Counted from the stretch's first letter, positions 1 to 9,300 are shown. The stretch is DNA of 43,112 nt from Cyanobacteria bacterium CG_2015-22_32_23 (GCA_009993045.1 JAACUG010000077.1:1-43112), one strand, 5' to 3'. Numbers and translations are program-made. The notes: generated from the sequence alone by a model not told the origin.

Positions 1-79
1 TGAAGCAGGAAGTGAACGTCCATCCCATGAAGAGTGGGAACTTGACTCATTGATCAAGTTTGAGTAAGTTTCATAGAGC
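1..79 (+). mobile_element. 3' end of a TnpB-type (IS200/IS605 or IS607) transposon, cut by window edge
   Basis: The first bases contain the TGAAGCAGGAA string that I recall as typical of the 3' end of cyanobacterial tnpB genes and their omega-RNA. Two frames stay open to nearby stops: one ends in TGA at 51-53, the other in TAA at 65-67, so the true protein end cannot be decided here. Two small hairpins follow each other: TCCCA/TGGGA (23-27 with 35-39) and AACTTGA/TCAAGTT (39-45 with 54-60), as expected for a structured right end. Transporter coding sequence begins abruptly at about 77-80, so the element boundary lies near 75-80. The call rests on recalled family features, not an alignment. 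Confidence 0.5.
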
Positions 80-247
80 GGTAACGGCACTTTAGTGGGT
101 GCATCATCTAATATTGTAGCAGCAGGTATTGCAGAACAACACGGGAGAGAAATTTCCTTTAAGACTTTCCTTAAATACGGATTACCCATGATGGGAGTAC
201 AATTAATTGTCTCTGCTGTTTATTGAGGATTATTTTTCCTTTTTTAA
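77..247 (+). pseudogene. Remnant of an ArsB/NhaD-type (SLC13-like) ion transporter, C-terminal tail only
   Basis: Read in the frame starting at 77, the sequence gives GNGTLVGASSNIVAAGIAEQ and then a hydrophobic end. This matches the conserved last part of ArsB/NhaD-type membrane ion transporters (a GGNGTLIGASAN-type motif is typical). No start or upstream transporter sequence remains, because the preceding DNA looks like a transposon end. An in-frame TGA at 224-226 falls where a tryptophan would fit, and the frame then continues hydrophobic to TAA at 245-247. Insertion followed by decay is the simplest reading. The rest of the gene may lie on the other side of the element, outside the window. 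Confidence 0.6.
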
Positions 248-321
248 CTTAATTTCATTAACCATTCTTGAGAATTAATGACTAAAATTTTTCTTTTCAA
301 GGATAATTGATATTTGATTAA

Positions 322-327
322 TATAAT
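322..327 (+). promoter_or_regulatory. Possible -10 box for the gene at 374
   Basis: A perfect TATAAT lies 46 bp upstream of the ATG at 374. No convincing -35 hexamer is spaced correctly, so this would be a -10-only promoter. TATAAT arises easily by chance in DNA this AT-rich. Confidence 0.3.
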
Positions 328-373
328 AGTTAGTCAGTAAAAGTAAATTGTCAATCTATGGGGAGGAAAAAAG

Positions 374-625
374 ATGAATATCAATCTTAAAAATGGTACT
401 CAAACTAAAACAACAAAAAAAGTTCAAGATCTTGTAGATCCAAATATACTAAAATCAGCCAAAGAGATTTATTCTACTTACTGTCATTTTCATGTTAAAT
501 TAGCGAAACCTCCCATTGGAGTTGCTATTGATAAGAAAACTCATCGAGGACAATTATTATTTACTCAACGTCCTATTTTATTACCTTGGGAAAATTTTAT
601 TCCTATGAACAAAATAGAATCATAA
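374..625 (+). CDS. Small protein of unknown function (83 aa)
   Basis: The gene has a strong ribosome binding site (GGGGAGG, about 8 bases before the ATG), which supports it as real. The product is basic, with no membrane segment or signal peptide. It has a lysine/threonine-rich start, then a mid-region with two aromatic/histidine clusters (TYCHFHVKLAKPP) and a C-terminal part ending WENFIPMNKIES. I do not recognise the family. It stands alone between the broken transporter remnant and the PatA-like gene, with about 190 bp of AT-rich spacer downstream. Confidence 0.6.
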   Translation: MNINLKNGTQTKTTKKVQDLVDPNILKSAKEIYSTYCHFHVKLAKPPIGVAIDKKTHRGQLLFTQRPILLPWENFIPMNKIES

Positions 626-811
626 ACCTATTAAATAAATATTTTGAAGATGGTTTATTTTTATTTTCCTGTTTAAATTTAGGATCATCTTTAAATATTA
701 CATTAATTATATTGAGGTTATTTTATTTTAAATTCTTGATCTTTTAACTTATGAAAATGTGTTCAAAATTTTATAAAAAACTCAAGTTACTATAACTGAG
801 TCTTATATTAT

Positions 812-1930
812 ATGTATGGAAATTTACAAGAAATTGATGTTAATTCTCTTTTATCTTTTATCAGTAAACAACAAAAATCTGGTGTCCTTTTTATTGAAAC
901 AGAATCTATTTTTTCTTTAACAAAATTATGGTATTTTATCTTTTTTAATAGTGGTGATATTATTTTTATAAGTGATGAAGAATCTTTTAATTTACAACGT
1001 CTTCAAGAATATTTAATTTATTATCATTTAAAAGACGAGATCAACATAATTAAAGAAAAATTAACAAACTTTTTAAGTATCTCAGAATACGAAGCAATTT
1101 TACTTTTAAGTCAAGAAAATATTATCAGTATAAATCAAGAAAAAACTATTTTGAAATTGATTATAGAAGAAAATTTATTTAAGATAATTAGTTTAACAAA
1201 AGGTTATTTTACTTGGCAAGAAAATTTTAATTTACAACCTTTAATTATTCGTTTTAAACTAGATTCTTTTTTACCTAAAATCATTGATTATAATAAACAG
1301 TGGCAAGAATTAAATTCTTATATCAAATATCCAGAAGAATATCCTGTTATTACTAATTATCTTGAATTAAAATTGCTTTTTAATCTTAATAAAGAAAAAG
1401 TCTTATGGGAAGCCATAGATGGGAAAACTACTTTTTTACAATTATCTCGTTATTTACATGAAAACTTAGCGACTATTGGTAAAATTATTTATCCCACTAT
1501 TGAAAAAGGATTAGTTAAAGTGATAACTCCTGCTTTTTCTACTCCTATTAATCAATATTTATCCTCAAAAATTTTTAATATTCTTTTTATAACTAAAGAT
1601 AAAAATTGGGCTTTTAAAACAGAAAGTTTATTAAGTTTAAATAAATATAATTTACTGGTTGCCGATACTTTAATAAAAGCATTAGATTTTGTTTTTAATT
1701 CATCAATAGATTTAATTATCTTAGATAAAGAAATTAATGAAAATGAAGCGAATCAGTTGTGTAAAATCATCCGTAATAGTGATAAATTTAATTTTATTCC
1801 CATTATTTTAGTCGTCAATGAATATATTTTCAAAGATAACTTAATTCTAAAAATTTATGGAGTTACTGACTATATAACAAAGAAAATATTTAATAAAAAC
1901 TTATATAAAATACTTGATAAATATTTATAG
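812..1930 (+). CDS. PatA-like regulator: N-terminal PATAN/DUF4388-type region plus divergent receiver domain
   Basis: The 372-aa product opens with MYGNLQEIDVNSLLSFISKQ and a GVLFIET segment, like the PATAN (DUF4388) start of cyanobacterial PatA-family proteins. A helical middle follows. From about residue 254 to the end it has a receiver fold (ILFITKDKNWAFKTE, then DLIILDKE, then VTDYITKK). The phospho-acceptor-like Asp (ILD) and the conserved Lys (TK) can be seen. The usual pair of acidic residues after the first strand is reduced to TKDK, so phosphorylation may be weak or lost. The protein is rich in Ile, Asn and Lys, matching the AT-rich DNA. PatA relatives act in chemotaxis/pilus or patterning circuits; the partner is unknown and no che/pil genes adjoin it. 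Confidence 0.65.
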   Translation: MYGNLQEIDVNSLLSFISKQQKSGVLFIETESIFSLTKLWYFIFFNSGDIIFISDEESFNLQRLQEYLIYYHLKDEINIIKEKLTNFLSISEYEAILLLSQENIISINQEKTILKLIIEENLFKIISLTKGYFTWQENFNLQPLIIRFKLDSFLPKIIDYNKQWQELNSYIKYPEEYPVITNYLELKLLFNLNKEKVLWEAIDGKTTFLQLSRYLHENLATIGKIIYPTIEKGLVKVITPAFSTPINQYLSSKIFNILFITKDKNWAFKTESLLSLNKYNLLVADTLIKALDFVFNSSIDLIILDKEINENEANQLCKIIRNSDKFNFIPIILVVNEYIFKDNLILKIYGVTDYITKKIFNKNLYKILDKYL

Positions 1931-2005
1931 TAATAACCTTTTTTTACTTACTTGATTTTATGTTATAATTAGCTATGTTAATAACCTAGATTAAAATATA
2001 AAAAT

Positions 2006-2461
2006 ATGAGTTTAAAAGAACAAATTAATGAAGATATAAAATTAGCGATGAAAGCTAAAGATAAAATTCGCTTAGAAACCGTAAGAAGTATAAAAAAATT
2101 CTTATTAGAAAAAGAAATAGAGTTACGAGGCAAAGGTAAAGACAATTTAACTCCAGAAGATGAAATAGAAATTTTAGTGCAACAAGCCAAGCAAAGACGA
2201 GATTCTATTGAACAATATATTCAAGGTGGAAGACAAGATTTAGCCGATAAAGAAAAAACGGAATTAGACATTATTGAAACCTATCTTCCTGCTCAAGTTT
2301 CTGATAGTGAATTAGAAGAAATTATTACTAATATTATTACTAAATTAGGTGCAAATACAGCGAAAGATTTAGGTAAAGTTATGGGAGTTGCTATGAAAGA
2401 ATTAAAAGGTAAAACTGATGGTAAAAAAATCCAAGAATTAGTCAAATCTAAGTTAAATTAA
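2006..2461 (+). CDS. GatB/YqeY domain protein
   Basis: At 151 aa it has the usual length of stand-alone YqeY proteins. It starts MSLKEQINEDIKLAMKAKDK, carries the characteristic EIEILVQQAKQRRDSIEQY helix and the ETYLPAQ segment, and ends with the GKVMGVAMKELKGKTDGKKI motif. The domain resembles the tRNA-binding tail of GatB, the amidotransferase subunit, but the role of free YqeY proteins is not settled. It lies 75 bp after the PatA-like gene on the same strand and converges with the small reverse-strand gene that ends 7 bp downstream. Confidence 0.88.
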   Translation: MSLKEQINEDIKLAMKAKDKIRLETVRSIKKFLLEKEIELRGKGKDNLTPEDEIEILVQQAKQRRDSIEQYIQGGRQDLADKEKTELDIIETYLPAQVSDSELEEIITNIITKLGANTAKDLGKVMGVAMKELKGKTDGKKIQELVKSKLN

Positions 2462-2468
2462 TCACTAA

Positions 2469-2759
2469 TTAATCTATGGTAGAAAATTTAATTTTAGGGA
2501 GAAGTATATCTTCCACTATGGCAATTCCTGAAAATCCCCATCTAGGTAATAAGGATTTTAGTTGAGGAGAAGATACAGATTCTACTGTAAATTTATGACT
2601 ATATTCTGGAGTGTGATGATTCAGATAACCTAAAGCGTCATAATCTTCTTTGAAAACTAATAAAAAAGTCTGATTACCTAAGTCTAAATCTTCAATATTT
2701 GCAGCTAAATATTTACCATCATGAGTTGCTCTTAATAGATAAAAAAAATTATTATACAT
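2469..2759 (-). CDS. Small protein of unknown function (96 aa)
   Basis: Starts at an ATG on the reverse strand and runs 96 residues with no signal peptide or membrane helix. The composition is that of a folded soluble domain (FYLLRATHDGKYLAANIEDL, then LVFKEDYDALGYLNHHTPEY). It looks like a conserved cyanobacterial hypothetical, but I cannot assign a family. It converges with the YqeY gene, with only 7 bp between the stop codons, and its start faces a heptad repeat tract and the prfA upstream region. Confidence 0.6.
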   Translation of the reverse strand: MYNNFFYLLRATHDGKYLAANIEDLDLGNQTFLLVFKEDYDALGYLNHHTPEYSHKFTVESVSSPQLKSLLPRWGFSGIAIVEDILLPKIKFSTID

Positions 2760-2764
2760 AGAGA

Positions 2765-2799
2765 ATAATTAACGGTGAACAATTAATAATTAACAATAG
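2765..2799. repeat. Degenerate heptad repeat tract
   Basis: Reads in a 7-bp register as ATAATTA, ACGGTGA, ACAATTA, ATAATTA, ACAATAG. It begins 6 bp from the start codon of the reverse-strand gene. The ACGGTGAAC core is the reverse complement of the GTTCACCGT core in the tract at 8864-8891, so the two are probably one family in opposite orientation. Confidence 0.6.
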
Positions 2800-2987
2800 C
2801 TTTTTTTTGATATTCTTTAGTTTACGATTACCTGCTAAATATTGCTATAATAGTGAAGTTTAACTAATATCTGAGACTTATTTTTCAAATCTTATTTGAG
2901 AGTTACTCAAAATATATTGTTATCAAAGTGAAAGATTATAGTTAAATTCAATGGTTTGTTAATCGTATTTATTATTTTAAATTTATC

Positions 2988-4100
2988 ATGGCAGAGTCGT
3001 ATTTATTAGAAAAATTAGCTTCTGTAGAAACAACTTTTACGGAATTAACTCGACGTTTAGGAGATCCAGATATTGCCACGAATCCCAATGAGTTACAAAA
3101 AATTGCCAAAATGCGTTCTTCTTTAGAGGAAACGGTTATGACTTATCAAGAATGGCAAAAAGCCCAAGAAGATTTAAAAGGTGCAAAAGAAATCTATAAA
3201 GAGTCTAACGCAGATCCTGAAATGAAGGAATTAGCTGGAATGGAAATAGCGGAATTAGATGCTCACATTGATTATTTAGAAAGAAGACTCAAATTTTTAT
3301 TATTGCCTCGTGATCCTAATGATGACAAAAACATTATGTTAGAAATACGAGCAGGTACTGGAGGGGATGAAGCTAGTATTTGGGCAGGAGATTTAGTGCG
3401 AATGTACTCTCGTTATGCGGAAACTCTTAACTGGAATGTCAAACTTTTAAGTGAGTCTCCTGCGGAGATGGGAGGGTTTAAAGAGGCAATTCTCGAAATT
3501 ACTGGAGAGAGTGTTTATAGTAAACTCAAATTTGAAGCGGGAGTCCATCGAGTGCAACGTGTACCTTTAACGGAAGCAGGAGGTAGAGTTCACACTTCCA
3601 CTGCTACGGTGGCGATTATGCCAGAGGTTGATGAAGTTGAGGTGCATATTGATCCTAAAGAAATTGAGTTAACTACGGCTCGATCTGGCGGTGCTGGAGG
3701 GCAAAATGTTAACAAGGTAGAAACGGCGGTGGATTTAATTCATAAACCTACTGGTATTCGGGTTTTTTGTACTGAAGAGCGATCGCAACTCAAAAACCGT
3801 GAACGGGCAATGCAGATTTTACGAGCGAAACTTTATGAAATTAAACTTAAAGAGCAACAAGATGAAGTTACTTCTATGCGGCGATCGCAAGTAGGGACAG
3901 GATCAAGATCTGAGAAAATTCGCACTTATAATTACAAAGATAATCGAGCCACCGATCACAGATTAGGGAAAAACTTTGATTTAACAGCGATATTAGAAGG
4001 CAAGATAGATGATGTAATACAGGCTTGTATTGGGCAGGATCAACAAGAAAGACTAGAAGAAATGGCTTCCTCTCCGAACACATCTGGGGCGTTAATTTAA
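2988..4100 (+). CDS. prfA: Peptide chain release factor 1 (RF1)
   Basis: At 370 aa it is slightly longer than the usual ~360. RF1 reads UAA and UAG stops and triggers peptide release. The codon-reading tripeptide is PxT-type (PLT, residues 193-195, in [14 protein letters not shown]) and the catalytic GGQ is at 237-239 in [13 protein letters not shown]. The N-terminal coiled helical region covers roughly residues 1-100. The ATG at 2988 gives a family-typical start. Two HIP1 octamers lie inside the gene. The partner factor RF2 (prfB) is encoded elsewhere in this window at 18891. Confidence 0.97.
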   Translation: MAESYLLEKLASVETTFTELTRRLGDPDIATNPNELQKIAKMRSSLEETVMTYQEWQKAQEDLKGAKEIYKESNADPEMKELAGMEIAELDAHIDYLERRLKFLLLPRDPNDDKNIMLEIRAGTGGDEASIWAGDLVRMYSRYAETLNWNVKLLSESPAEMGGFKEAILEITGESVYSKLKFEAGVHRVQRVPLTEAGGRVHTSTATVAIMPEVDEVEVHIDPKEIELTTARSGGAGGQNVNKVETAVDLIHKPTGIRVFCTEERSQLKNRERAMQILRAKLYEIKLKEQQDEVTSMRRSQVGTGSRSEKIRTYNYKDNRATDHRLGKNFDLTAILEGKIDDVIQACIGQDQQERLEEMASSPNTSGALI

Positions 4101-4112
4101 GAAGATTATCAA

Positions 4113-4145
4113 GGTTAAGTATGTAACGGATACATTTTCTTAACC
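4113..4145 (+). terminator. Hairpin downstream of prfA
   Basis: GGTTAAG (4113-4119) pairs with CTTAACC (4139-4145), and an inner ATGTA/TACAT stem closes a short ACGGA loop. It begins 12 bp after the prfA stop. There is no clear T-run, so it may be a processing or stability hairpin rather than a classical terminator. Confidence 0.5.
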
Positions 4146-4154
4146 TGATATTAA

Positions 4155-4318
4155 ATCCGTGACGCTCTCACACTGACCTAAGGTATAGATGCACAGCCTC
4201 TTACCTCACGATAAGGTTTTTCTGCTTCATCGGACGGTACTAGGTATTACAGATTACTCCACGATTCCCCCGTAACCGCTACCCTCCACAGACTGTGTAC
4301 GATTCGTCCAACCGCAAT
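4155..4318 (-). mobile_element. Decayed TnpB 3'-end / omega-RNA-like relic
   Basis: This stretch is clearly more GC-rich than the surrounding spacers and has no open frame. Read on the reverse strand it gives CTGTGGAGGG near 4277-4286, then GATGAAGCAG near 4221-4230, then a small CTTA/TAAG hairpin. It finishes with GTGA/TCAC around a CGCTC loop (about 4160-4172). This order (CTGTGGAGGG ... GATGAAGCAG ... hairpins) is what I recall from the 3' ends of cyanobacterial tnpB genes and their guide RNAs. No TnpB coding sequence remains: the DNA just upstream on that strand is petF. A structured non-coding RNA or petF 3' UTR is the alternative. Confidence 0.45.
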
Positions 4319-4360
4319 TTTAGTTTAACTACTTTCTAAGATTAGAGAAAAAAAAGCTAA

Positions 4361-5204
<844 letters not shown>

Positions 5205-6170
5205 ATGATCACAGTAGGATTAATAGGCACGGGATACGCAGCAAAAAGAAGGGCAGAGGCGTTTCAAAATTCATCATTGAGTGATTTAATTGCAGTGGTG
5301 GGTAATAGTGCAGAAAATACTCAAAGTTTTTGCGATAATTATCAAATTAAGTCTTTTAGCACTTGGCAAGAGTTAGTCAATGATTCAAGTATTGATTTAG
5401 TTTGTATTTGTAATGTTAATCGAGATCATGGTTCAATAGTAAGAGGAGCATTATTAGCTAATAAACACGTTATTGTTGAATATCCTTTAACTCTTAATCC
5501 TTTAGAAGCAGAAGATTTAATTCAATTAGCACAAGAGAAACAAAAGTTGCTTCATGTAGAGCATATCGAAATTTTAGGGGGTGTACATCAAGCATTAAAA
5601 CAACATTTACCAGCTATTGGGAATCCTTTTTTAGCTCGTTATAGTACTATTTTAGCGAAGGAAAAAGTTACACCTCATTGGACTTATCATTATGATTATT
5701 ATGGTTTTCCTTTAATGGCTGCGGTTTCTCGTATTAATCGTTTTACCGATTTATTTGGGGAAGTGGATTTAGTTAACTGTAATGCTCGTTTTTGGGATGC
5801 TTCGGAAGTAGGTTATTTTTCCGCTTGTTGGTGTCAAGCACAGATACTATTTAAAAATGAGATGATGGTAACAATAACTTATGGTAAAGGTAATCAATTT
5901 AAAAATAGCGATCGCACCTTAGAAGTCTATGGAGATAAAGGTAAAATTGTATTTGAAGGAGAAAAAGGAAAAATTATCACAGCAGAAGAAGAAATAGAGA
6001 TAGAAGTTGGCACTCGTAGAGGATTATTTGTTCAAGATACCGAAATAGTTTTAGAACATTTAACCACAGGAAAACCTTTATATATAGATAATAGAGCTAG
6101 TGCCTATAGTTTAAAAGTAGCAGGTGCAACACTACAATCTTATAAAAATAAACAGAGTATTAAATTATAA
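5205..6170 (+). CDS. bvdR: Biliverdin reductase (NAD(P)H-dependent)
   Basis: A 321-aa oxidoreductase of the Gfo/Idh/MocA fold: N-terminal Rossmann motif GLIGTGYAAKRRAEAF (residues 5-20), then the EYPLTL and LLHVEHIEILGGVHQ segments. Much of it matches my memory of Synechocystis BvdR, including HVEHIE, RFTDLFG, GDKG, GTRRGLF.QDTE and LTTGKPLY. BvdR reduces biliverdin IXalpha to bilirubin, linking haem breakdown and phycobilin metabolism. It is monocistronic-looking, with a 6-bp-stem hairpin at 6169-6187 beginning on its stop codon and a long heptamer array before dxr. It contains one HIP1 octamer. Confidence 0.9.
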   Translation: MITVGLIGTGYAAKRRAEAFQNSSLSDLIAVVGNSAENTQSFCDNYQIKSFSTWQELVNDSSIDLVCICNVNRDHGSIVRGALLANKHVIVEYPLTLNPLEAEDLIQLAQEKQKLLHVEHIEILGGVHQALKQHLPAIGNPFLARYSTILAKEKVTPHWTYHYDYYGFPLMAAVSRINRFTDLFGEVDLVNCNARFWDASEVGYFSACWCQAQILFKNEMMVTITYGKGNQFKNSDRTLEVYGDKGKIVFEGEKGKIITAEEEIEIEVGTRRGLFVQDTEIVLEHLTTGKPLYIDNRASAYSLKVAGATLQSYKNKQSIKL

Positions 6171-6226
6171 CTGAAATCACCTCAGTTCTATGTATGGCTT
6201 GAATATGCCATGAGAGCAAGTTTAAT

Positions 6227-6364
6227 CCCCTTGCCCCTTGCCCTTGCCCCTTGCCCTTTGCCCCTTGCCCTTTGCCCTTTGCCCCTTGCCCTTTGCCCTT
6301 TGCCCTTTGCCCTTTGCCCCTTGCCCCTTGCCCCTTGCCCTTTGCCCTTTGCCCTTTGCCCTTT
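6227..6364. repeat. CCC(C/T)TTG heptamer array, about 20 units
   Basis: A 138-bp run of CCCTTTG and CCCCTTG units, almost all 7 bp, with one 6-bp unit near 6240. It fills most of the bvdR-dxr spacer. The array is open in one frame and would encode a Pro/Leu/Ala/Cys repeat (6210-6440), but that is an artefact of the 21-bp coding period and I do not call a gene. The same heptamer appears at 5051-5065 and inside the MITE at about 42653-42685. Confidence 0.9.
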
Positions 6365-6443
6365 AACCTTTACACCACCAAAAATTAATTACTGCCTCCT
6401 ATTCCCTGATAAGATATTCATAGCCAAAATGACGTATTAAATT

Positions 6444-7619
6444 ATGAAATTAATTTCCATACTAGGTTCTACTGGTTCTATTGGTACTCAAACTTTAGAT
6501 ATAGTAAGAGAACATCCTGATAAATTTCAAATAGTGGGATTAGCCGCAGGAAGCAATATTAACTTACTAGCTGAACAAATCCGAGAATTTCAACCTCAAA
6601 TTGTCGCTATTGAAAATGAAGCAAAATTATCTCCATTAAAAGATGCCATCGCTAATGTTGAGAAACAACCGATTTTATTAGCAGGAAAAGACGCTATTTG
6701 CGAAGTAGCTAGTTACGGAGATGCTCAAAGTGTTGTTACGGGTATTGTGGGATGTGCAGGATTATTACCCACCATTGCCGCTATTAAAGCTAGAAAAGAT
6801 ATTGCTTTAGCGAATAAAGAAACATTGATTGCCGCCGCACCTGTTGTGTTACCTTTAATTAAAGAATATGGTGTGAAATTACTTCCTGCTGATTCTGAAC
6901 ACTCTGCAATTTTCCAATGTCTGCAAGGTATTCCTGAAAAAGCATTGCGGAAAATTATTTTAACAGCTTCAGGAGGCTCATTTCGTGATTTACCCGTGGA
7001 AAAATTAGCCACCGTAACGGTAAAAGATGCTTTAAAACATCCTAACTGGTCTATGGGACAAAAGATCACTATTGATTCTGCTACTTTGATGAATAAAGGT
7101 TTAGAGGTTATTGAAGCACATTATTTATTCGGAGTAGATTATGAAAATATTGAGATTGTGATTCATCCTCAAAGTATTATTCATTCTCTCATTGAATTAC
7201 AAGATACCTCTGTCTTAGCTCAATTAGGATGGGCAGATATGCGATTACCGTTACTTTATGCTTTATCATATCCAGATCGTATTGCGACTAATTGGGAAAC
7301 CCTTGATTTAGTGAAAGTTGGTAACTTAACTTTTCGTGAACCAGATCATCAAAAATACCCTTGTATGCAGTTAGCCTATGCAGCAGGAAAAGCTGGAGGT
7401 TGTCTTCCTGCGGTCTTAAATGCGGCAAATGAACAAGCTGTGGCTTTATTTTTACAAGAAAAAATTACTTTCCTTGATATTCCTCGTTTAATTGAATCAG
7501 TGTGCGATCGCTTTCATGGCAAAAATACCACTAAACCTAATTTAGAAGATATTTTAGACGCTGATCAATGGGCTAGAAAAGAAGTCGAAGAATTGCAAGA
7601 TAAATTCCAGATAGATTAA
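6444..7619 (+). CDS. dxr: 1-deoxy-D-xylulose 5-phosphate reductoisomerase
   Basis: A 391-aa enzyme making 2-C-methyl-D-erythritol 4-phosphate with NADPH, the committed step of the MEP isoprenoid pathway that supplies carotenoids, phytol and quinones. The NADPH motif [14 protein letters not shown] is at residues 8-21. The metal/substrate motif [14 protein letters not shown] is near 150-165, and the [20 protein letters not shown] segment near 210-230. Length and start are family-typical. Its promoter must lie within or beyond the heptamer array upstream. One HIP1 octamer lies near the 3' end. Confidence 0.97.
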   Translation: MKLISILGSTGSIGTQTLDIVREHPDKFQIVGLAAGSNINLLAEQIREFQPQIVAIENEAKLSPLKDAIANVEKQPILLAGKDAICEVASYGDAQSVVTGIVGCAGLLPTIAAIKARKDIALANKETLIAAAPVVLPLIKEYGVKLLPADSEHSAIFQCLQGIPEKALRKIILTASGGSFRDLPVEKLATVTVKDALKHPNWSMGQKITIDSATLMNKGLEVIEAHYLFGVDYENIEIVIHPQSIIHSLIELQDTSVLAQLGWADMRLPLLYALSYPDRIATNWETLDLVKVGNLTFREPDHQKYPCMQLAYAAGKAGGCLPAVLNAANEQAVALFLQEKITFLDIPRLIESVCDRFHGKNTTKPNLEDILDADQWARKEVEELQDKFQID

Positions 7620-7693
7620 TTTCTCAAAAATCGTTCCCATATTAGGTACAATCAGAATTATCAAGAATAGTAAAGATAATTGAAATTAACACA

Positions 7694-8278
7694 ATGGTAC
7701 CAACTGTTATTGAAACTTCTGGTCGTGGCGAACGGGCTTTTGACATATACTCTCGCTTACTTAGAGAAAGAATTGTTTTTTTAGGACAACAAGTTACAGA
7801 TGAATTGGCAAATTCTTTGGTAGCACAATTATTGCTATTAGAAGCAGAAGATCCCGACAAAGATATTTATCTTTATATTAATTCCCCCGGAGGTTCAGTG
7901 TCTGCTGGGTTGGGCATTTTTGATACCATGAATCAAATAAAACCTGATGTCTGTACTATATGTGTGGGGTTAGCCGCTAGTATGGGAGCTTTTTTATTAA
8001 GTGCTGGTGCAAAGGGAAAAAGAATGAGCTTACCTAACTCAAGAATTATGATTCATCAACCTTTAGGAGGCGCTCAAGGACAAGCTACAGATATTGAAAT
8101 TCAAGCTAGAGAAATTTTGTATCTCAAAAAACAACTTAATACTTACATGGCTTCTCATACAGGGCAAACTTTAGAAAAAATAGAAGAAGATACCGAAAGA
8201 GATTTCTTTATGTCAGCCGAAGAAGCTAAAAATTATGGTTTAATTGACCAAGTTGTGATTCGTGTTCCTAAATCTTAG
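7694..8278 (+). CDS. clpP: ATP-dependent Clp protease proteolytic subunit
   Basis: A 194-aa serine peptidase of the ClpP ring, which degrades proteins delivered by Clp ATPases. The catalytic triad is intact: Ser96 (GLAASMGAF), His121 ([10 protein letters not shown]) and Asp170 (TERDFFMS). The [11 protein letters not shown] substrate-strand motif is at about 62-72. Cyanobacteria carry several ClpP paralogues plus ClpR. The intact triad rules out ClpR, but I do not assign the paralogue number. No clpX or clpR lies beside it. The start at 7694 has no obvious Shine-Dalgarno sequence. The stop is followed at once by a TAATAAG heptad tract. Confidence 0.96.
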   Translation: MVPTVIETSGRGERAFDIYSRLLRERIVFLGQQVTDELANSLVAQLLLLEAEDPDKDIYLYINSPGGSVSAGLGIFDTMNQIKPDVCTICVGLAASMGAFLLSAGAKGKRMSLPNSRIMIHQPLGGAQGQATDIEIQAREILYLKKQLNTYMASHTGQTLEKIEEDTERDFFMSAEEAKNYGLIDQVVIRVPKS

Positions 8279-8279
8279 G

Positions 8280-8306
8280 TAATAAGTAATAAGTAATAAG
8301 TAATAA
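8280..8306. repeat. TAATAAG heptad tract
   Basis: Three perfect TAATAAG units and a fourth ending in T, starting 2 bp after the clpP stop codon and lying in the spacer before ycf3. Confidence 0.85.
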
Positions 8307-8341
8307 TCAGTTTTTAATTCTACATTTTTAATTTTTTATAT

Positions 8342-8863
8342 ATGTCAAGATCTCAAAGAAACGATAATTTTATTGATAAAACTTTTACTGTCATGGCGGA
8401 TATTATTCTTAAAGTCTTACCCATTGATGCAAAATCTAAAGAGGCTTTTGTTTATTATCGTGATGGAATGTCAGCTCAAGCAGAGGGAGAATATGCCGAA
8501 GCCTTAGATAATTATTATGAAGCCCTTAAATTAGAAGAAGATTCTAACGATCGCAGTGAAATCTTATATAATATAGGTTTAATTCATGCTAGTAACGGTA
8601 AGTTAGAAGAAGCCTTAGACTATTATCATCAATCTTTAGAGCTAAATCCTCGTAAACCATCAGTTTTAAATAATATTGCCGTAATTTATCATCATCAAGG
8701 AGAAAAATGTAAACAAGCCATCGAAGAAGATGAAGCAGAAAGATTATTTGATAAAGCAGCAGAATATTGGAAACAAGCCATCAGAATTTCTCCTAATAGT
8801 TATTTAGAGGCTCAAAATTGGCTTAAAACCAGTGGAAGATCGGAAATGGATGTATTTTTTTAA
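8342..8863 (+). CDS. ycf3: Photosystem I assembly protein Ycf3 (TPR protein)
   Basis: A 173-aa protein matching the length and start ([20 protein letters not shown]) of cyanobacterial and plastid Ycf3. It holds three tetratricopeptide repeats at roughly residues 35-68 ([20 protein letters not shown]), 72-105 ([20 protein letters not shown]) and 120-153. Ycf3 is a thylakoid-associated chaperone for photosystem I core subunits. The ATG follows a spacer with heptad repeats; a heptad tract also begins at its stop codon. Confidence 0.95.
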   Translation: MSRSQRNDNFIDKTFTVMADIILKVLPIDAKSKEAFVYYRDGMSAQAEGEYAEALDNYYEALKLEEDSNDRSEILYNIGLIHASNGKLEEALDYYHQSLELNPRKPSVLNNIAVIYHHQGEKCKQAIEEDEAERLFDKAAEYWKQAIRISPNSYLEAQNWLKTSGRSEMDVFF

Positions 8864-8891
8864 TTGATAGTTCACCGTTGATAGTTAAGCA
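8864..8891. repeat. Degenerate heptad tract after ycf3
   Basis: TTGATAG, TTCACCG, TTGATAG, TTAAGCA in strict 7-bp register, starting directly after the ycf3 stop codon (TAA, 8861-8863). Related to the reverse-oriented tract at 2765-2799. Confidence 0.7.
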
Positions 8892-8923
8892 TATTTCAAA
8901 ATTAAATTTATTATTATCAAAAA

Positions 8924-9211
8924 ATGAGTATTACGAGAGAAGAAGTTAAAAAAGTTGCTAATTTAGCCCGTTTAGAAATTACCTCAGCACAAGAAGAAGA
9001 ATTTGGTACTCAATTAAATGCTATTTTTGATTATTTTGAACAATTGAGCGAATTGGATACAGAAAATGTCTTACCTACTACTAGAGCCATTGATATTAGT
9101 AATATTACACGCAAAGATCAACAAGTAACTTTTAATGAGCGAGAAAGTTTGTTAAATTCTGCCCCAGAAAGGGAAGAAGATTTTTTTCGAGTACCCAAAA
9201 TTTTAGCTTAA
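8924..9211 (+). CDS. gatC: Aspartyl/glutamyl-tRNA(Asn/Gln) amidotransferase subunit C
   Basis: At 95 aa, the typical length. GatC is the small clamp subunit of GatCAB, which turns Glu-tRNA(Gln) and Asp-tRNA(Asn) into the amidated forms. It begins [20 protein letters not shown], the usual first helix, and has the linker [15 protein letters not shown] and the downstream PTTRAID segment. gatA and gatB are not adjacent, as is often the case in cyanobacteria. Confidence 0.95.
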   Translation: MSITREEVKKVANLARLEITSAQEEEFGTQLNAIFDYFEQLSELDTENVLPTTRAIDISNITRKDQQVTFNERESLLNSAPEREEDFFRVPKILA

Positions 9212-9269
9212 ACTAGGGCGTGTCATCAGAATCAAAATACTTAATAGACAAAGTTTAAATCAATTTCAC

Positions 9270-9298
9270 GGGCTTTATATATTATATTTATTAAGCCC
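9270..9298. terminator. Hairpin between convergent gatC and rlmD
   Basis: GGGCTT (9270-9275) pairs with AAGCCC (9293-9298) around an AT-rich loop that can extend the stem. It lies between two convergent genes and could serve both strands. T-runs are only partial. Confidence 0.6.
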
Positions 9299-9300
9299 AT

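Noticed and set aside
4155-4318. tRNA, tmRNA or RNase P RNA in the GC-rich island after petF
   Set aside because: No T-loop, CCA end, tmRNA tag frame or RNase P core motif could be found on either strand.
6210-6440. 76-aa open frame rich in Pro, Leu, Ala and Cys
   Set aside because: It is the translation of the CCC(C/T)TTG heptamer array; it has no ribosome binding site and the repeat explains the open frame.
6725-7069. 114-aa reverse open frame
   Set aside because: Antisense shadow inside dxr, whose coding is certain.
9214-9228. GGGCGTGTCATCA string after gatC as an insertion-sequence end
   Set aside because: Resembles a terminal repeat I associate with some cyanobacterial insertion sequences, but no matching second end or target duplication was found nearby.
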